Below, one piece after another: positions 12,614 through 23,499 of a stretch of DNA of 64,000 bases (position 1 is its first letter; the number at the start of each line of letters is the position of its first letter). Below the pieces are notes generated by a model, which did not search any database, was not told where the DNA came from, and saw only the letters and a program-made list of their open reading frames with translations. The stretch covers positions 16,740,001 to 16,804,000 of the forward strand of contig BSBM01000260.1 of NCBI GenBank assembly GCA_027924585.1, given 5' to 3'. The DNA comes from Larix kaempferi (lineage: Eukaryota > Streptophyta > Pinopsida > Pinales > Pinaceae). A program made the translations under genes and the position numbers.

Positions 12614-13159
12614 TGTTGGATTTTGTGCAACTTCGGAAGATATTATTTATTGTATTTTATTGTACTTGATTGTACCTCCTAAGGGAGATGAACTTGATGT
12701 CTTTAATTATGTAAAACCATTGAAAGAATCAATGTAAACCTTGGGATGAAAAGCAAGCAAAAGAAAATTAAAAATAAAATTATTTATTGCTCCCCAAGAG
12801 AAGTTGGCCTAGTTAGGGAATTTTTCAGTTTTGCACTTGTATAAATAAGAGATGAGTTCACCTCATTATTCACTCGTCCACTCAAGACAAGTTCGCATCA
12901 TCCAGAGAGAGAAGTTCGCACTGCAGCAAGAGAAGACTATTTTGGGGTTTCTATCTTTTGGAAAGCATTTCCATCTTTTCTCTTTTATAATTGTACTATG
13001 ATCTCGGAATTATCATCTCTATACGAAGGTTGCTGGGTTTTCTCTTGTTTGGGTTTCCCAGGATAAGCTCTGTTGTTATTGTTTTGTGCTTTGTCTTTCT
13101 TCTAGTGATCTTGTTTATGCATTTGAATTATTATGCTATGAATGTATGAGAAACTAACA
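12614..13159 (+). repeat. 5' LTR of Ty1/copia element 1
   Basis: A 546-bp unit running from TGTTGGATTTTG to ...CTAACA, directly followed by an initiator-tRNA primer-binding site. It interrupts the hAT reading frame at its left end. It is related to the copia-2 LTR at 52,590-53,181: both have an AACTTCxGAAGATATT word near the start and a CAAGTTCGCA word in the R region. No matching 3' LTR was seen in the window. Confidence 0.85.
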
Positions 13160-13171
13160 TGGTATCAGAGC
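13160..13171 (+). promoter_or_regulatory. Primer-binding site, initiator Met tRNA
   Basis: TGGTATCAGAGC immediately follows the LTR. This is the standard plant Ty1/copia priming site complementary to the 3' end of tRNA-iMet. Confidence 0.92.
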
Positions 13172-13541
13172 GGTACTAGAAGAAGCCATTGCCGGAACAT
13201 TGTCGGAACCCTGCCGAAACTAGGGTTTCATCTTTCAAAGTCTTTACTCAACTTTTTGGAAGAAAAAGAGCATTGGGAAATTCGCTCTAAGGAGGGCGCA
13301 TATTTTGGTGAAGACAGAATTCAATTCCGAGAATTTTCAATTTTTTACCTAATTCTGCAGCTGCAGCAGAAATTAGGGTTTCAGGTTTTACCTACTTTTC
13401 TCCACAGATTTGGATCAGCCCCACCTCATCTCAACTCGCCTTGCTAGGGCGCATCTACCTGTGGAATCAGTTTTCCAAAATTCCAACTTTCATTTTTGAC
13501 CTAGCTCTTGCTAGGGTTTTTGAACCAGATCTGCAGTCAAG

Positions 13542-16500
13542 ATGATTGGAATGAAGGTTGAAGATCGTCTGGAAGGAGCTTCCAATTTTATCTCTTGGAA
13601 ATCTAGGGTTCTTCTACTTCTAGAAGAAAATGACCTATTACAATATGTAAATGAGAAAGTCCCTGAACCAGAAGCCGAAGAAGACAAATCCCGATGGAGG
13701 AAGAATGATGCCAGAGCAAGAAGGATTTTGGTGGACCCAGTAAGAGATCATTTGGTTCCACAAATATCAGGGAAGAAGATCACTAGGAAAATGTTCAAGA
13801 CCATACAGAAGTTCTTTGAACACACTAGCATCAATGTATCCATTACATTGAGGAACCAACTTTCAAATATGAAGATGTCCAAATCAAAATCCATCGCCTC
13901 ATACTTCATGAGGATCACTGAACTAAGGGACAATCTTAGCACCAATGGAGATCCCGCTGATGATAAGGAGCTTGTTATCACCACTCTGAATGGTCTTCCA
14001 CCATCTTGGGAGTCCTTTATTCAAAGCATAAGTGGTAGATCTAAACTACCCAAGTTTGATAAGCTATGGGCAGATTGCACTTAGGAGGAGACAAGGATTG
14101 CAGCACGACAAAGACTCCATGGTACTCAACCTGAGGAGAATCAAGCATTTGTATCCCATGCCAAGAAAGGTAAGGGAAAAGGAAGGAAGTTCCATAAACA
14201 CAAGCACAAAGATAGGAGATCAAGTCCTCGCCTAGATCAAAAGAAGAAGAAGGACATATCTCAAGTTCAATGCTATAGGTGCAGAAAATATGGACACTAC
14301 GCCAGTAGTTGTCGAAGCTCAAGTAAAAGGAAGCATGAAGCATCCACTGCTGATGTAGAAGAAGATCATCATCACAAGAAGCAAAGGAATGAAGATCATA
14401 CAGAATTTCTATTCATATAAGCTTTATCAGGTACTATTCCCACCACTAGTGACACTTGGCTCATAGATAGTGGTGCTTCTAGACACATGACGGGTTATAG
14501 AGAAAATCTTTCAGAATTAGTTGAGAAAGATTCACATCTCTGTGTTGTACTTGGAGATGATGCTAACTACACTGTGAAGGGATCTGGAGCCACCTCCCTT
14601 CAACTAGAATCAAATGATACATTGCGCCTGAGTGATGTGCTCCATGTACCTGGTATGAAAAGAAACCTTGTCTCCATCTCGGCCTTGGAAGAAAAAGGAT
14701 ATAAAGTAGCTTTCTCCGAAGGGAAAGTACTTGCTTGGCGCAAGAACTCAAGCATGAACACAACCAAAGTTATTGGTATAAGAGAAGAGAGCTTGTATTG
14801 ACTAAACACTCCACCAGTCCAAGCCCTAGTACATGATGCTGCAAGTATGGACGAATTATGGCACAGAAAACTAGCTCATCTAAACTATCGAGCTCTCCCA
14901 GCACTGAAGAATATAGTGACAGGTTTACAAGGGCTCCAGGTAGACCATGATGGAACATGTAGAGGATGTGCACTTGGCAAGAATGCGAAGAGATCGTTTC
15001 CAGATAGTGAGAGTAGATCCAAAGGGATTTTGGATCTAGTACACTCTGACTTGTGCGGACCCATGACAGTTGCTTCATTGGGTGGATATCATTACTGTAT
15101 AACATTCATTGATGATTACTCTCGAAAGACTTGCATATACTTCCTCAACTCTAAGGAATCCAAGGAAGTACTCAACAAGTTCAAAGAATTTAAAGCACAA
15201 GTTGAGAATCTGTCAGGAAAAAGGATCAAGATTTTGAGATCCGATAATGGTGGAGAATACAACTCTACAGAATTTAATGAATTCTGCAAGGAAGCAGGAA
15301 TTAAGAGGGAGCTCACAGTTCCCTACAACCCTCAACAAAATGGGGTTGCAGAAAGAAAGAATAGAACAATTGTGGAGGCAGCCAAAGCTATGATACATGA
15401 CCAAATTCTTCAAATGTTCTTATGGGCAAAAGCATCCAGAACAGCTGTATATGTACAAAATAGATGTCCACATAAGATATTGAAGAATATGACTCCGGAA
15501 GAAACTTTCACAGGAGTGAAACTAGAAGTAGGCCACCTCCGAATATTTGGCTGTCCAGTCTATATACATGTGCCCAAGGAGAAAAGATCAAAGTTAGAAC
15601 CTTCAGGAAAAAAGGGAACCTTTGTGGGATATAGTGAGTCTTCAAAGGCTTATAGAATTTACATTCCAGGATCCAGACAGATTGAAGTCAGTAGGGATGT
15701 GACCTTTGAAGAAGAAATGGTTGTCAGGAAAGGTAGAGGATCAGACATGGAGATCAATGATGAAGAAATGCTAGAACCAAAGGAGATGAGATCATCTCTC
15801 CCTCCAGTTCAAAGGGAGTTAGTTGAAAAGGATGAACCTATCGACTCCATTGATCCAGTTGATATCCCCAGAAATGTTGCAGGTCGGAAAAGACCTAGAT
15901 GGGCACAACAGACTCTGCAGGATGCAGACGGACATGAAGATCCACATGGAGCTGCCATAGAAAGCAAATGACCTCAAAGGTTCTCCAGTTATGTGACACT
16001 GACGAGTAACATCATTGATCCAGAACCAACCACTTATGAAGAAGCATCCAAACATCAAGTTTGGAAGGATGCCATGATGGAAGAACATCAATCCACTATG
16101 AAGAATGATGTGTGGGAAGTTGTGCTGAGACCTGAGGAGAAGTCAATAGTGACTTCTAAATGGTTATTCAAGATCAAGCATGGAGCAGATGGAAGTGTTG
16201 AAAAATACAAGGCCAGATTTGTTGCCAGAGGATTCTCCCAAAAAGGAGTCGATTATGATGAGACATTTGCTCCTGTGGCTCGATATACTTCCATCAGATC
16301 GATCATTGTTATTGCTTTAGCTATGGGATGGAAGTTGCATTAGATGGATGTGAAGACAGCCTTTCTCAATGGTGTTATTGAGAAAGAAGTTTACATCGAG
16401 CAACCAGATGGGTTCATTGTCCACAGAAAGGACTCTCATGTATGCAGCTCGGAAAAGGCACTGTATGGACTCAAGCAAGCACCTCATGCTTGGTATGGAC

Positions 16501-17573
16501 GGATAGACGGATTCCTGGTGAGCTTGGGATTTACCAAGAGTGATGCAGACCCCAACCTTTACTACAAGGTTGTAGATGACGAGCCATTGATTTTGGTACT
16601 ATATGTTGATGACTTGTGTCTCACAGGAAATGAGAAACTTATCGTATGGTGTAAGAAGAATCTCACCTCTGAGTTTGAAATGAAGGATCTTGGATTGATG
16701 CACTACTTCTTGGGATTAGAAGTATGGCAGAGGCAGAAAGAGATTTTCCTAGGACAAGGAAAGTACACCATAGATATATTGAAGAGATTTGGAATGTTGG
16801 ACTGCAAGTCCATGGCCACTCCGATGGATGCGAATTGGAAGAAGCTGAGAGACTTTGCTTTAGACTCAAATTTAATTGATCCCACCATGTATCGCCAGCT
16901 GATTAGGTCATTAATGTATCTAACAAACACCAGACCAGATATATGTTTTGTTGTGAATGCTCTCAATCAGTTCATGTGCGAACCGAGGCAGATTCACTGG
17001 ATTGCTGCAAAACATGTGCTCAGATACTTGCGTGGCACTGTGGGATATGGTTTGAAGTATGCTTTAAATTGTGACCTGAGATTGCAGGGGTTTACAGACT
17101 CAGATTGGTCCAGATGTGTTGCAGATAGGAAGAGTACTTCCGGATGTTGCTTCATTTTGGGTTATGCAGTTATTTCCTGGTGCAACGGGAAGCAGAACTC
17201 GGTAGCACTCAGTACTGCAGAGGCCGAGTACATGGCTGCTAGTACAGCAACTCAAGAAGCAGTTTGGCTTTGTAAACTCCTGGAAGGATTGTTTGGCCAG
17301 ATTCCAGAGCCGACCGTGATTCACTGTGATAACCAGAGCTGTGTGCAGATGTCAGTGAATCATGTATTTCACGACAGTTCGAAGCATATAGAGATTCGGT
17401 ATCACTTCATACGTGATATGGTGCAGAAAGGTGCAATCAAGTTACAGTATGTGCCAACAGACGACCAGACTGCAGATGTTCTCACCAACACTCTTCCCAG
17501 GGTGAAGTTCGAATACTTTCGCGGAAGACTTGGAGTAGAAGAGAACGTGTCCCTCCTTGAGGGGGAAAGATGA
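13542..17573 (+). pseudogene. Ty1/copia gag-pol polyprotein with five stops
   Basis: One uninterrupted frame of about 1,343 codons encodes a copia polyprotein for reverse transcription and integration. In order: gag with a copia N-terminus and UBN2-like region; zinc knuckle CYRCRKYGHYASSC near 14,270; protease with WLIDSGASRHMTG near 14,460; integrase with an HHCC finger (LWHRKLAHLN ... CRGCALGK) and a DDE core (HSDLCGP, LRSDNGGEYN, PQQNGVAERKNR) from 14,850; reverse transcriptase with MDVKTAFLNG, LYGLKQAPHAWY and the YVDD catalytic box near 16,600; and RNase H with DSDW, STAEAEYMA and DNQSC. In-frame stops are at 14,082, 14,418, 14,799, 15,969 and 16,341. No frameshift was found, so decay is by point mutation only. 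The start chosen is the ATG before KVEDRLEGASNF, as in related elements. Non-functional. Confidence 0.93.
17559..17570 (+). promoter_or_regulatory. Polypurine tract of copia element 1
   Basis: GAGGGGGAAAGA at the end of the RNase H frame. In copia elements this tract sits directly before the 3' LTR. Here the next bases (TGACATCGAG) do not match the start of the 5' LTR, so the 3' LTR is missing or replaced. Confidence 0.6.
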
Positions 17574-17594
17574 CATCGAGATGCTTGCCCTACT

Positions 17595-18020
17595 TTCACC
17601 CAGGTACCTCCACTCGTCCAAGTGCTCAACCGACAGATGAGTTGGACAGGTAGTGGATGGTCGGGTTCACCCAGGTACCTTCACTCGTCCAGGTGCTCAG
17701 CCAAGTATAGGAGAAATCCCATCGGCAGATGAGTCGGACAGGTAGTGGATGGTCTGGTTCACAAAGGTGCCTCTACTCGTCCAGGTTCTCAGCCAGGTAT
17801 GGGAGAAATCCCATCGGCAGATAAGATGGACAGGTAGTAGATGGTTGTGTGATTGCACATGTACCTCTACTCGTTCAGGTTCTCAACCAAGTATGGGAGG
17901 ACCCCATCGACAGATGAGACGAACAGGTAGTAGATGGTCGTGCCCATTTGCTCGTCTGGGATCTTAGCCAGGTATGGGAGAAATTCCATTGGTAGATGAG
18001 ACAGACAGGTAGCAAATGGT
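17595..18020. repeat. Degenerate ~92-bp tandem repeat, about five copies
   Basis: Units begin near 17,595 (short, about 71 bp), 17,666, 17,758, 17,851 and 17,945. Each contains versions of ACTCGTCCAGGTTCTCAGCC, then GTATGGGAGAAATCCCATCG, then CAGATGAG...GACAGGTAGTAGATGGT. The first copy lacks the middle part. The array lies just past the copia polypurine tract, where the 3' LTR should be. Confidence 0.88.
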
Positions 18021-18233
18021 ATAGCAGAGATGGCATAGCTGATATCTCAGATATCCAAGATTGAATGATTCTCCTGGACTCACCGAAGGACTGGTGAAGT
18101 TGATGCATGATGACACTTCTCAAAGGACTGAGACTGTGTGGACAACCTTCAATATGTATAGAGATGATGGAGACAGTATAGATGTACAGATGAAACCCAG
18201 ATGACTGTGATGCTCATGAACATCGAAGAATAC
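18021..18233. other. Short unassigned spacer after the tandem array
   Basis: No ORF or known motif. It may be the tail of the copia element or of the sequence that replaced its 3' LTR. Confidence 0.3.
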
Positions 18234-18960
18234 TGTAATATCCCTTTTTCAAATTTTATTAAAATGCCCAATTTTTCACTTTTTTCCCAATTTCGACCTT
18301 TGACTAGTTTTATTGTTTTGACCTCCAAATCAACCCAAATGCTCCCAAATCTTCTGTAGGAGTGTATGAATGGTATTTAGACTTGAATATAAGGTTCATG
18401 GATGTTTTATGGCCCTCCAAATACTGCTGCAAACTTGATTTGTATTCTGATCAATATATGTAATTTTGACTAGTAATTTGTGCATCAAATCCCCCTCGGG
18501 TAACACTGCAAATGGCCTTCCAAATGCCTCCAAACTCCCACAAATTTATGAACAGAGGTATATAATGTGTTAAGTATGTTATTAAGGTCTCATATGCACC
18601 ATTAATTGATTTTTAATACTGTTCTAACTCTCTCACATTCAACAACAAAAACCCCCAATTCGACCCTTGGGGAAATGGCACTATTTCACCTCCCAATACA
18701 ACTAAACTGAGTAAAAATGCTTCAAATGCTCAAGTACAGTACATGAAACTTGTAGAAGACATCCATGGCAGTATATTTATCACAAATATATCAGAGAATC
18801 ATCCATCCATTCGAAATAATCAACATTATAGTGTCATACATCAATGCATTGGGGAAATGGACATTGTTTGCTCATTAATCAATAGTTTTGCATACAACCA
18901 GTGGGTATTTCGACCTGAGACTTTCTGAATATGAGTAACAGAGGATATGAAGCTATTACA
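18234..18960 (+). repeat. LTR-like segment TGTAATATCCC...TATTACA
   Basis: The left end TGTAATATCCC is a common plant LTR start. TATTACA, its inverted partner, occurs at 18,954-18,960 and again at 19,215-19,221, so either could be the right end. The bases flanking it (AATAC left; ATCAT or ATTGG right) do not form a target duplication. No adjoining primer-binding site was seen. It is probably an LTR fragment of another element caught in the composite insertion. Confidence 0.4.
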
Positions 18961-19489
18961 ATCATAAATATATAATGAGAAGCTCTCTCAAGAAGCACAG
19001 TGCTCACCAAAAACGCCCTCCCTCAAGGAGCACGAATATGCCTTCAAAACTGGAAACGGTGGAGAGAAAGTGCTGCACTAAACCAAACCATGAAACTTCC
19101 TGTAGCTGCTACCTGCAAATACAAACTCCATTAAAGCACCATGAAAGACCTGAAGTGGGAATCTTTCTGCATACATTAGCCTTTTTGTATTTGATAAAAA
19201 TCATAACCTTGTTCTATTACAATTGGGGTTCTTACGTGTTATGAGGTTAGGATTAAGTTCAAACGTGTTATATCGTGGTCATCATTTCCTGCGACGTGGG
19301 CAGTATGTGCCATCGCTTGTAATGATTTTCTTTTACCACGTTTATCGTCCTCATTACCTTTACTTCCTATCATTACCATTCTTTACCATGTTCTCTCGGG
19401 CTGTTTACAGTCTCTATCTTTACCACGGGAGAAACATTGATGAAATTTTGTCATTGCCTACGAATTGACTGTCCGATTTCTTTGCTAAT
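18961..19489. other. Non-coding leader upstream of the retroelement ORF
   Basis: No conserved coding signal. It precedes the ORF at 19,490/19,520 and is probably 5' untranslated internal sequence of that element, or the rest of the LTR-like piece. Confidence 0.35.
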
Positions 19490-20989
19490 TTGCTGTTCTT
19501 CTCTTTCCCTGTCTGCACCATGCTTAACCGGCATGAACCCTCAGCATATGAGCAGTTGTTAGCTATCCCTGAGTTCGTAGCATGCAAGGAGATGTTCATT
19601 CGGGCTAGGTGGAATTCATTTTTAACCAATTTACAGGGCCACGATGATGTTGTTTCTTTAAAATTCGCTTTGGGTTTCGATGGGCATACAGCTAAGGTGG
19701 GGTCCCTGGAGTTTGCAGTGACAGAGGAGTCTATTTCATTGGCTACGGGACTTCCACGCACCAGTGATAGATGGTTTAAGAATTTTCGGTTATCATGGAA
19801 GGAGTATGACTGTGTTTTCAAACCTGAGTTTTTGGCCGTGAAGGGTGAGAAGGGCTTCTCCAAGCTTTGGGTTAGAGAGGAATTCCACAATATTTTGATG
19901 ATTATCACCAAGTTGATTACCTGTAAAGGCCGATTCTCCACTTATAAAGCCTGTCATTTTCACCTATTAGCTCACTTCGAGTTTGGTAAGCTTCTGAATT
20001 TTCCATTTTATTTTTGGAAGAGTCTGAGTAAAATGGCTTCACAAGTTAGGAAGAACCTAGAACATCCAACTCACAGTCTTTACCATCATGGACTTATTAA
20101 AATGCTCGTTTTAGCTGAATTAAAGAAGCAAGGCCGGGTATGGGAACAGTTCGTATATGAACTATCTAATCCTCATCTTCAATCATCCTTGGGGAATGAA
20201 TCAGGTGAGCCTCGTATCCCTGATTTAATGGAGAAAGCTTCCTCTGCAAACAATTCTGTTCACCAAAATAATTACCCTCATGAACCTGTTGTTAATAGTT
20301 GCAAGAAACCTGCCCCATTACATGCTAAGAGGTCTCCAATCTCTAAGAGACAATGTGTTAGCTCTCGGTCTGGGGGAGATAAGGGGCATGAAAACTTGTT
20401 TGTTTTGCCCAATAGAAGATTTACTTGCAGCATGGCTGCTAAAGAGGGGAGAAGGGAATCCAAGGGTAAAGAGCCTATCCAAGTCGAATTGTCATCATCC
20501 GATGCTTCCTCTACCCATGATAACTCTGATTCTCCTGGTTCTCCTCATTATTCTACAATGTCAAGTCCTGTCAGTGAACCTTTGCTGCCAGCATCCCCTT
20601 CAAAATCAAGTCTAAAATATGCCAAAGCATCACTTTCCAAATCGGGTTCAAAATCTGCTAAATCTCATAAGTCGGAGGCTTCAGCACAGGACATTGATTA
20701 TTTTAGGCAGAAGAATTTTAAACTGACAAGGGAGTTGCAAGAATATGTGAGATTGGACCGGGTCATCAAGCAGGAAAATGCCATTTTAAAGGCTAAAGTA
20801 GCTTCTTTACAAACTTTGGTTGATGAGGTTACAGGGACAAATCGCAGTCTTCGGAAACAGTTAAAGAAGAAGGATAAACAGTTTGAACAATTGGTTAGTA
20901 TACAGCAACAAACTGCCCCGTCTCCTCCTCAGGTTCAAGTTCTATTTAATACCTCAGCCTCAGTTTCTGGAGTTGGATCTAAGGATTGA
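19490..20989 (+). CDS. Retroelement-associated ORF with C-terminal coiled coil
   Basis: An intact 499-codon ORF. The more likely start is the ATG at 19,520 (MLNRHEPSAYEQ), giving 489 residues, because the first ten residues are a hydrophobic run unlike the rest. Residues about 20-220 resemble the plant-transposon / plant-mobile-like domain seen in many retroelement ORFs: DGHTAKVGSLEFAVTEESIS followed by LATGLP and RWFK. Residues about 290-400 are Ser/Lys-rich and low complexity. Residues about 405-475 form a heptad-rich coiled coil (QKNFKLTRELQEY, KQENAILKAKVASLQTLVDE). Neither reverse transcriptase nor integrase is nearby. It ends 80 bp before a polypurine tract and LTR, so it is read as the gag-like or accessory protein of that element. 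Domain naming is from memory of similar proteins and is uncertain. Confidence 0.6.
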   Translation: MLFFSFPVCTMLNRHEPSAYEQLLAIPEFVACKEMFIRARWNSFLTNLQGHDDVVSLKFALGFDGHTAKVGSLEFAVTEESISLATGLPRTSDRWFKNFRLSWKEYDCVFKPEFLAVKGEKGFSKLWVREEFHNILMIITKLITCKGRFSTYKACHFHLLAHFEFGKLLNFPFYFWKSLSKMASQVRKNLEHPTHSLYHHGLIKMLVLAELKKQGRVWEQFVYELSNPHLQSSLGNESGEPRIPDLMEKASSANNSVHQNNYPHEPVVNSCKKPAPLHAKRSPISKRQCVSSRSGGDKGHENLFVLPNRRFTCSMAAKEGRRESKGKEPIQVELSSSDASSTHDNSDSPGSPHYSTMSSPVSEPLLPASPSKSSLKYAKASLSKSGSKSAKSHKSEASAQDIDYFRQKNFKLTRELQEYVRLDRVIKQENAILKAKVASLQTLVDEVTGTNRSLRKQLKKKDKQFEQLVSIQQQTAPSPPQVQVLFNTSASVSGVGSKD

Positions 20990-21059
20990 TAATCTACTTT
21001 GAGTTTCAAATTTTGTCTATCTGAAACTTTCTTGCATAGGGACATGCAAGACCTTCAGT

Positions 21060-21069
21060 CCGGGGGAGA
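21060..21069 (+). promoter_or_regulatory. Polypurine tract of element E
   Basis: CCGGGGGAGA directly precedes TGTTGGTATC, the expected arrangement at the internal/3' LTR junction. Confidence 0.6.
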
Positions 21070-23107
21070 TGTTGGTATCTTATTTTGACTATCCAGTATA
21101 ATATTTTCTAGCTTAAAGTCTTATGGAATCGAATAATAATCAGTTTTGTTTGTACATGATTATGTCTTTTTGGGAGGTCAACATTGCTAAGCTTTGGTAA
21201 GTGATTTTTAATTACTTATTTATTACTTTGCCTTGTTTTATGCATATGATTGGGCCTTTAGGTTTCATTTAATGATAGGTCAAGTAATAAGTTTTTGTTC
21301 CCTTCTATGCAGGGGTCTTTCGCTACCCAACTCCATGCTTGTCTCGGCGTTCAAAGAAAGATTATGTAGCGATTTGGGGGATTCGATCCACAATGGAGGT
21401 GTTCTCTTGGATTCACCTCACCTTTCAGTTGCTTATGAAGATTGCTCAGCTGCTGTTTCGTGGATGTCCTTCGTTTGAGGAGCTGTTGTTTTCCCTCTTT
21501 AGTAGCATGTGGATATCAGGGGATCTGAGCTCCCATCTTTGGCTCAAATATGCCGAGATCGCTGTAGGGTTGTTAGCTATATCGATCCTTGTTTCAAGGA
21601 CAATTTCACCTTGTATTTTCATTATAAAATGATTCTTGAAACCCTAAGTAAAGAGGATATACTCATAGAAGATTGTAATACTCTATTTCATCAATATAAT
21701 CAGCGTTCATCTCCTTTAAGTTTTGACTTAAGACTGGAAGGCGTTGAGGGCAGGGCCCCCTTCAACACCAATCCTTGGTATTTTGGTATTGTGCATTTTA
21801 CAGTAGTAGAGTAATGTTTTCTTCTTTTGACAGTGTTTTCTGGAATAGTAATGGTTTTTGTTTATCTATGAATCGAAATAGAATGCATGTCTGTAGATCG
21901 TTAGTTAATCTCATATATATTTGATCTAGTACAAAGAATAGATTCACGAGTGATTTGTATTTAGAATTTCCTCTTGTTTTCAGCGTGGATTGTTTATGGA
22001 TGGTTATGATATTGATAAGCTGTATGATGGACTTGACTTGGAGTGCTGTAGAATCGATTTCATGAAGAATAGATTGTATTTCGTATTTCCTTTTACTGTT
22101 AGCGTTAGAGTGAATAGTGAATGGCTCCGTTCTTTTGACTTTTGAGCTCACAAAACTGTAGGGTAGATTCGCATTACAGTGTGTGGATTTAAAAAGGATT
22201 TACAGTAGCAGAAGGTTTAAATATTTCGATTTACAAAGCATCTAGGGTTTGTTAAACAGTCTTTTTGAATGGTGACTAAATAGGAGTTGGAGTTGTGTTT
22301 CTTGGTATTGAATGAAGTTTGGAAAAGAGTCATAGTCTATAACATTGTTTTTCTAGAATCAAACTCCAGTTTCATAATTTGCATATAGGCAAGAATAAGT
22401 GAATATTTCCTGAACAACTCTAATATTTATTGGTGAGTATTTTCTGAATAATCTCAACATTCTCTTGTGTGCACTTGTATGCACAAAACGCAAGTAGGGT
22501 ATATTTAAACAATAACAGCAAGCCAAGCTTCTTTTGATAGACTGTTTGTGGACAATTTAGAGTTAAGAGGCAACAGATTTCAATTCAGCAGTTATTTGAG
22601 GAGTGTTTGCATAGATTTGAGCATTAGACTCTGTAGGGTTTTCAGATTAATTGACTATAGGCATTCTAAAACTAGGCTTTTATTCATTGAGTTCTTTTTC
22701 ATCATCGCTATAGCTGAGTGTGGACTATTGATTGCTTTAAAAGATTGATGTAGTTTAAGGGTTTATTTACTTTCTTAGCAAGTTGTTTTGTTCTAGAAAT
22801 AAATCATAGTGCTATAGTTTAATATTGTTTTGGAAGACTACTGTAGGTCGCTGTAGGTTAATTTAGGTTTGACAATAAGATAGTGGCCGGTAAATTAATC
22901 TTCTTTTCTCTAAGAGCAGATTTAGCAATCATTAGTATTTGATTTGTCAATATAGCTTCATCCATTTCAGTTTTGGTTTGTAAGTAGACTAGAATTCTGA
23001 GCAGTGAAACTATTTTCCCCGCACATACGGTGTAGCAGCTCAAAGTATACGTACTCTGGTCGATAATTAAATAAAGGTAAATTAAATAACATTAATTTTA
23101 ACCAACA
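21070..23107 (+). repeat. 3' LTR of element E (2,038 bp)
   Basis: Begins TGTTGGTATC after a polypurine tract and ends TTTTAACCAACA (TGTTGG/CCAACA inverted ends). The right end abuts the BED zinc-finger coding part of the hAT transposase, so the hAT gene was the target. The expected target repeat on the left would be GTGAC; neither it nor a 5' LTR was found. Short ORFs here are incidental. Confidence 0.65.
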
Positions 23108-23310
23108 GTGACTTCTTCAGGGAAGCCATCCCAAACTACATCATCCTTGCACAGAACTCGAGCTAGGTGGTGTTTTAACCTGTTTATGCCCCCATGCATA
23201 GTCGTTGGACAATATTTGCACTTGTCTTGCCCTGGGACCACCCGAACACAATGTTCCCATGCTTTATCAAGAGGCCTTCTAGGTCTGCCCTTAGGTGCCA
23301 TAGATGACAA
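23108..23310 (-). pseudogene. hAT transposase N-terminus with BED zinc finger
   Basis: The minus strand reads MAPKGRPRRPLDKAWEHCVR, then KCKYCPTTMHGGINRLKHHL. This is a BED-type zinc finger (C-x2-C ... H-x4-H) as found at the N-terminus of plant hAT transposases, where it binds the transposon ends. It is on the same strand as the C-terminal part at 11.0-12.6 kb and in the right order for one gene split by insertions. The reading is lost at 23,108, exactly where the 2-kb LTR begins. About 200 residues between BED and DUF659 regions are not found between the inserted elements. Confidence 0.8.
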
Positions 23311-23411
23311 TCTGATGGTGGAAAAAAAATTAAAATGAATTTTTATTTATAAATTAAAATTAAAATGAAATTTTTTATTTTTTAAAGGAATCTAATTCAT
23401 TTTTGGCAGGT
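23311..23411. other. AT-rich leader of the hAT relic
   Basis: A/T-rich sequence with repeated aaattaaaat words upstream of the BED start codon. No inverted partner of the hAT end at 10,633 is visible. Confidence 0.3.
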
Positions 23412-23499
23412 TGTGGAGGCTGCCATCACAACCCACAGAACTATAGGCAACCACAGGGTGTAGCCTACAGGACTGTGGGTTGTGATGGCAACCTCCACA
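23412..23499. repeat. 88-bp near-perfect inverted repeat (hairpin)
   Basis: Arms at 23,412-23,438 and 23,473-23,499 are 27 nt with one mismatch (left arm core TGCCATCACAACCCACAG). They are extended inward by CTATAGGC against GCCTACAG. A third, looser copy of the arm (GTCATCACAACCTACAG) follows at about 23,525-23,541, overlapping the 14-nt palindrome CTACAGGCCTGTAG. Confidence 0.85.

Noticed and set aside
22548-22748. Short plus-strand ORF in the 2-kb LTR
   Set aside because: It lies entirely within the 3' LTR of element E, is 66 codons long and shows no conserved motif.
12614-23107. Idea that 12,614-13,159 and 21,070-23,107 are the two LTRs of one element
   Set aside because: Both begin TGTTGG, but they differ in length (546 against 2,038 bp) and sequence. 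The target bases also differ (GATTG left, GTGAC right).
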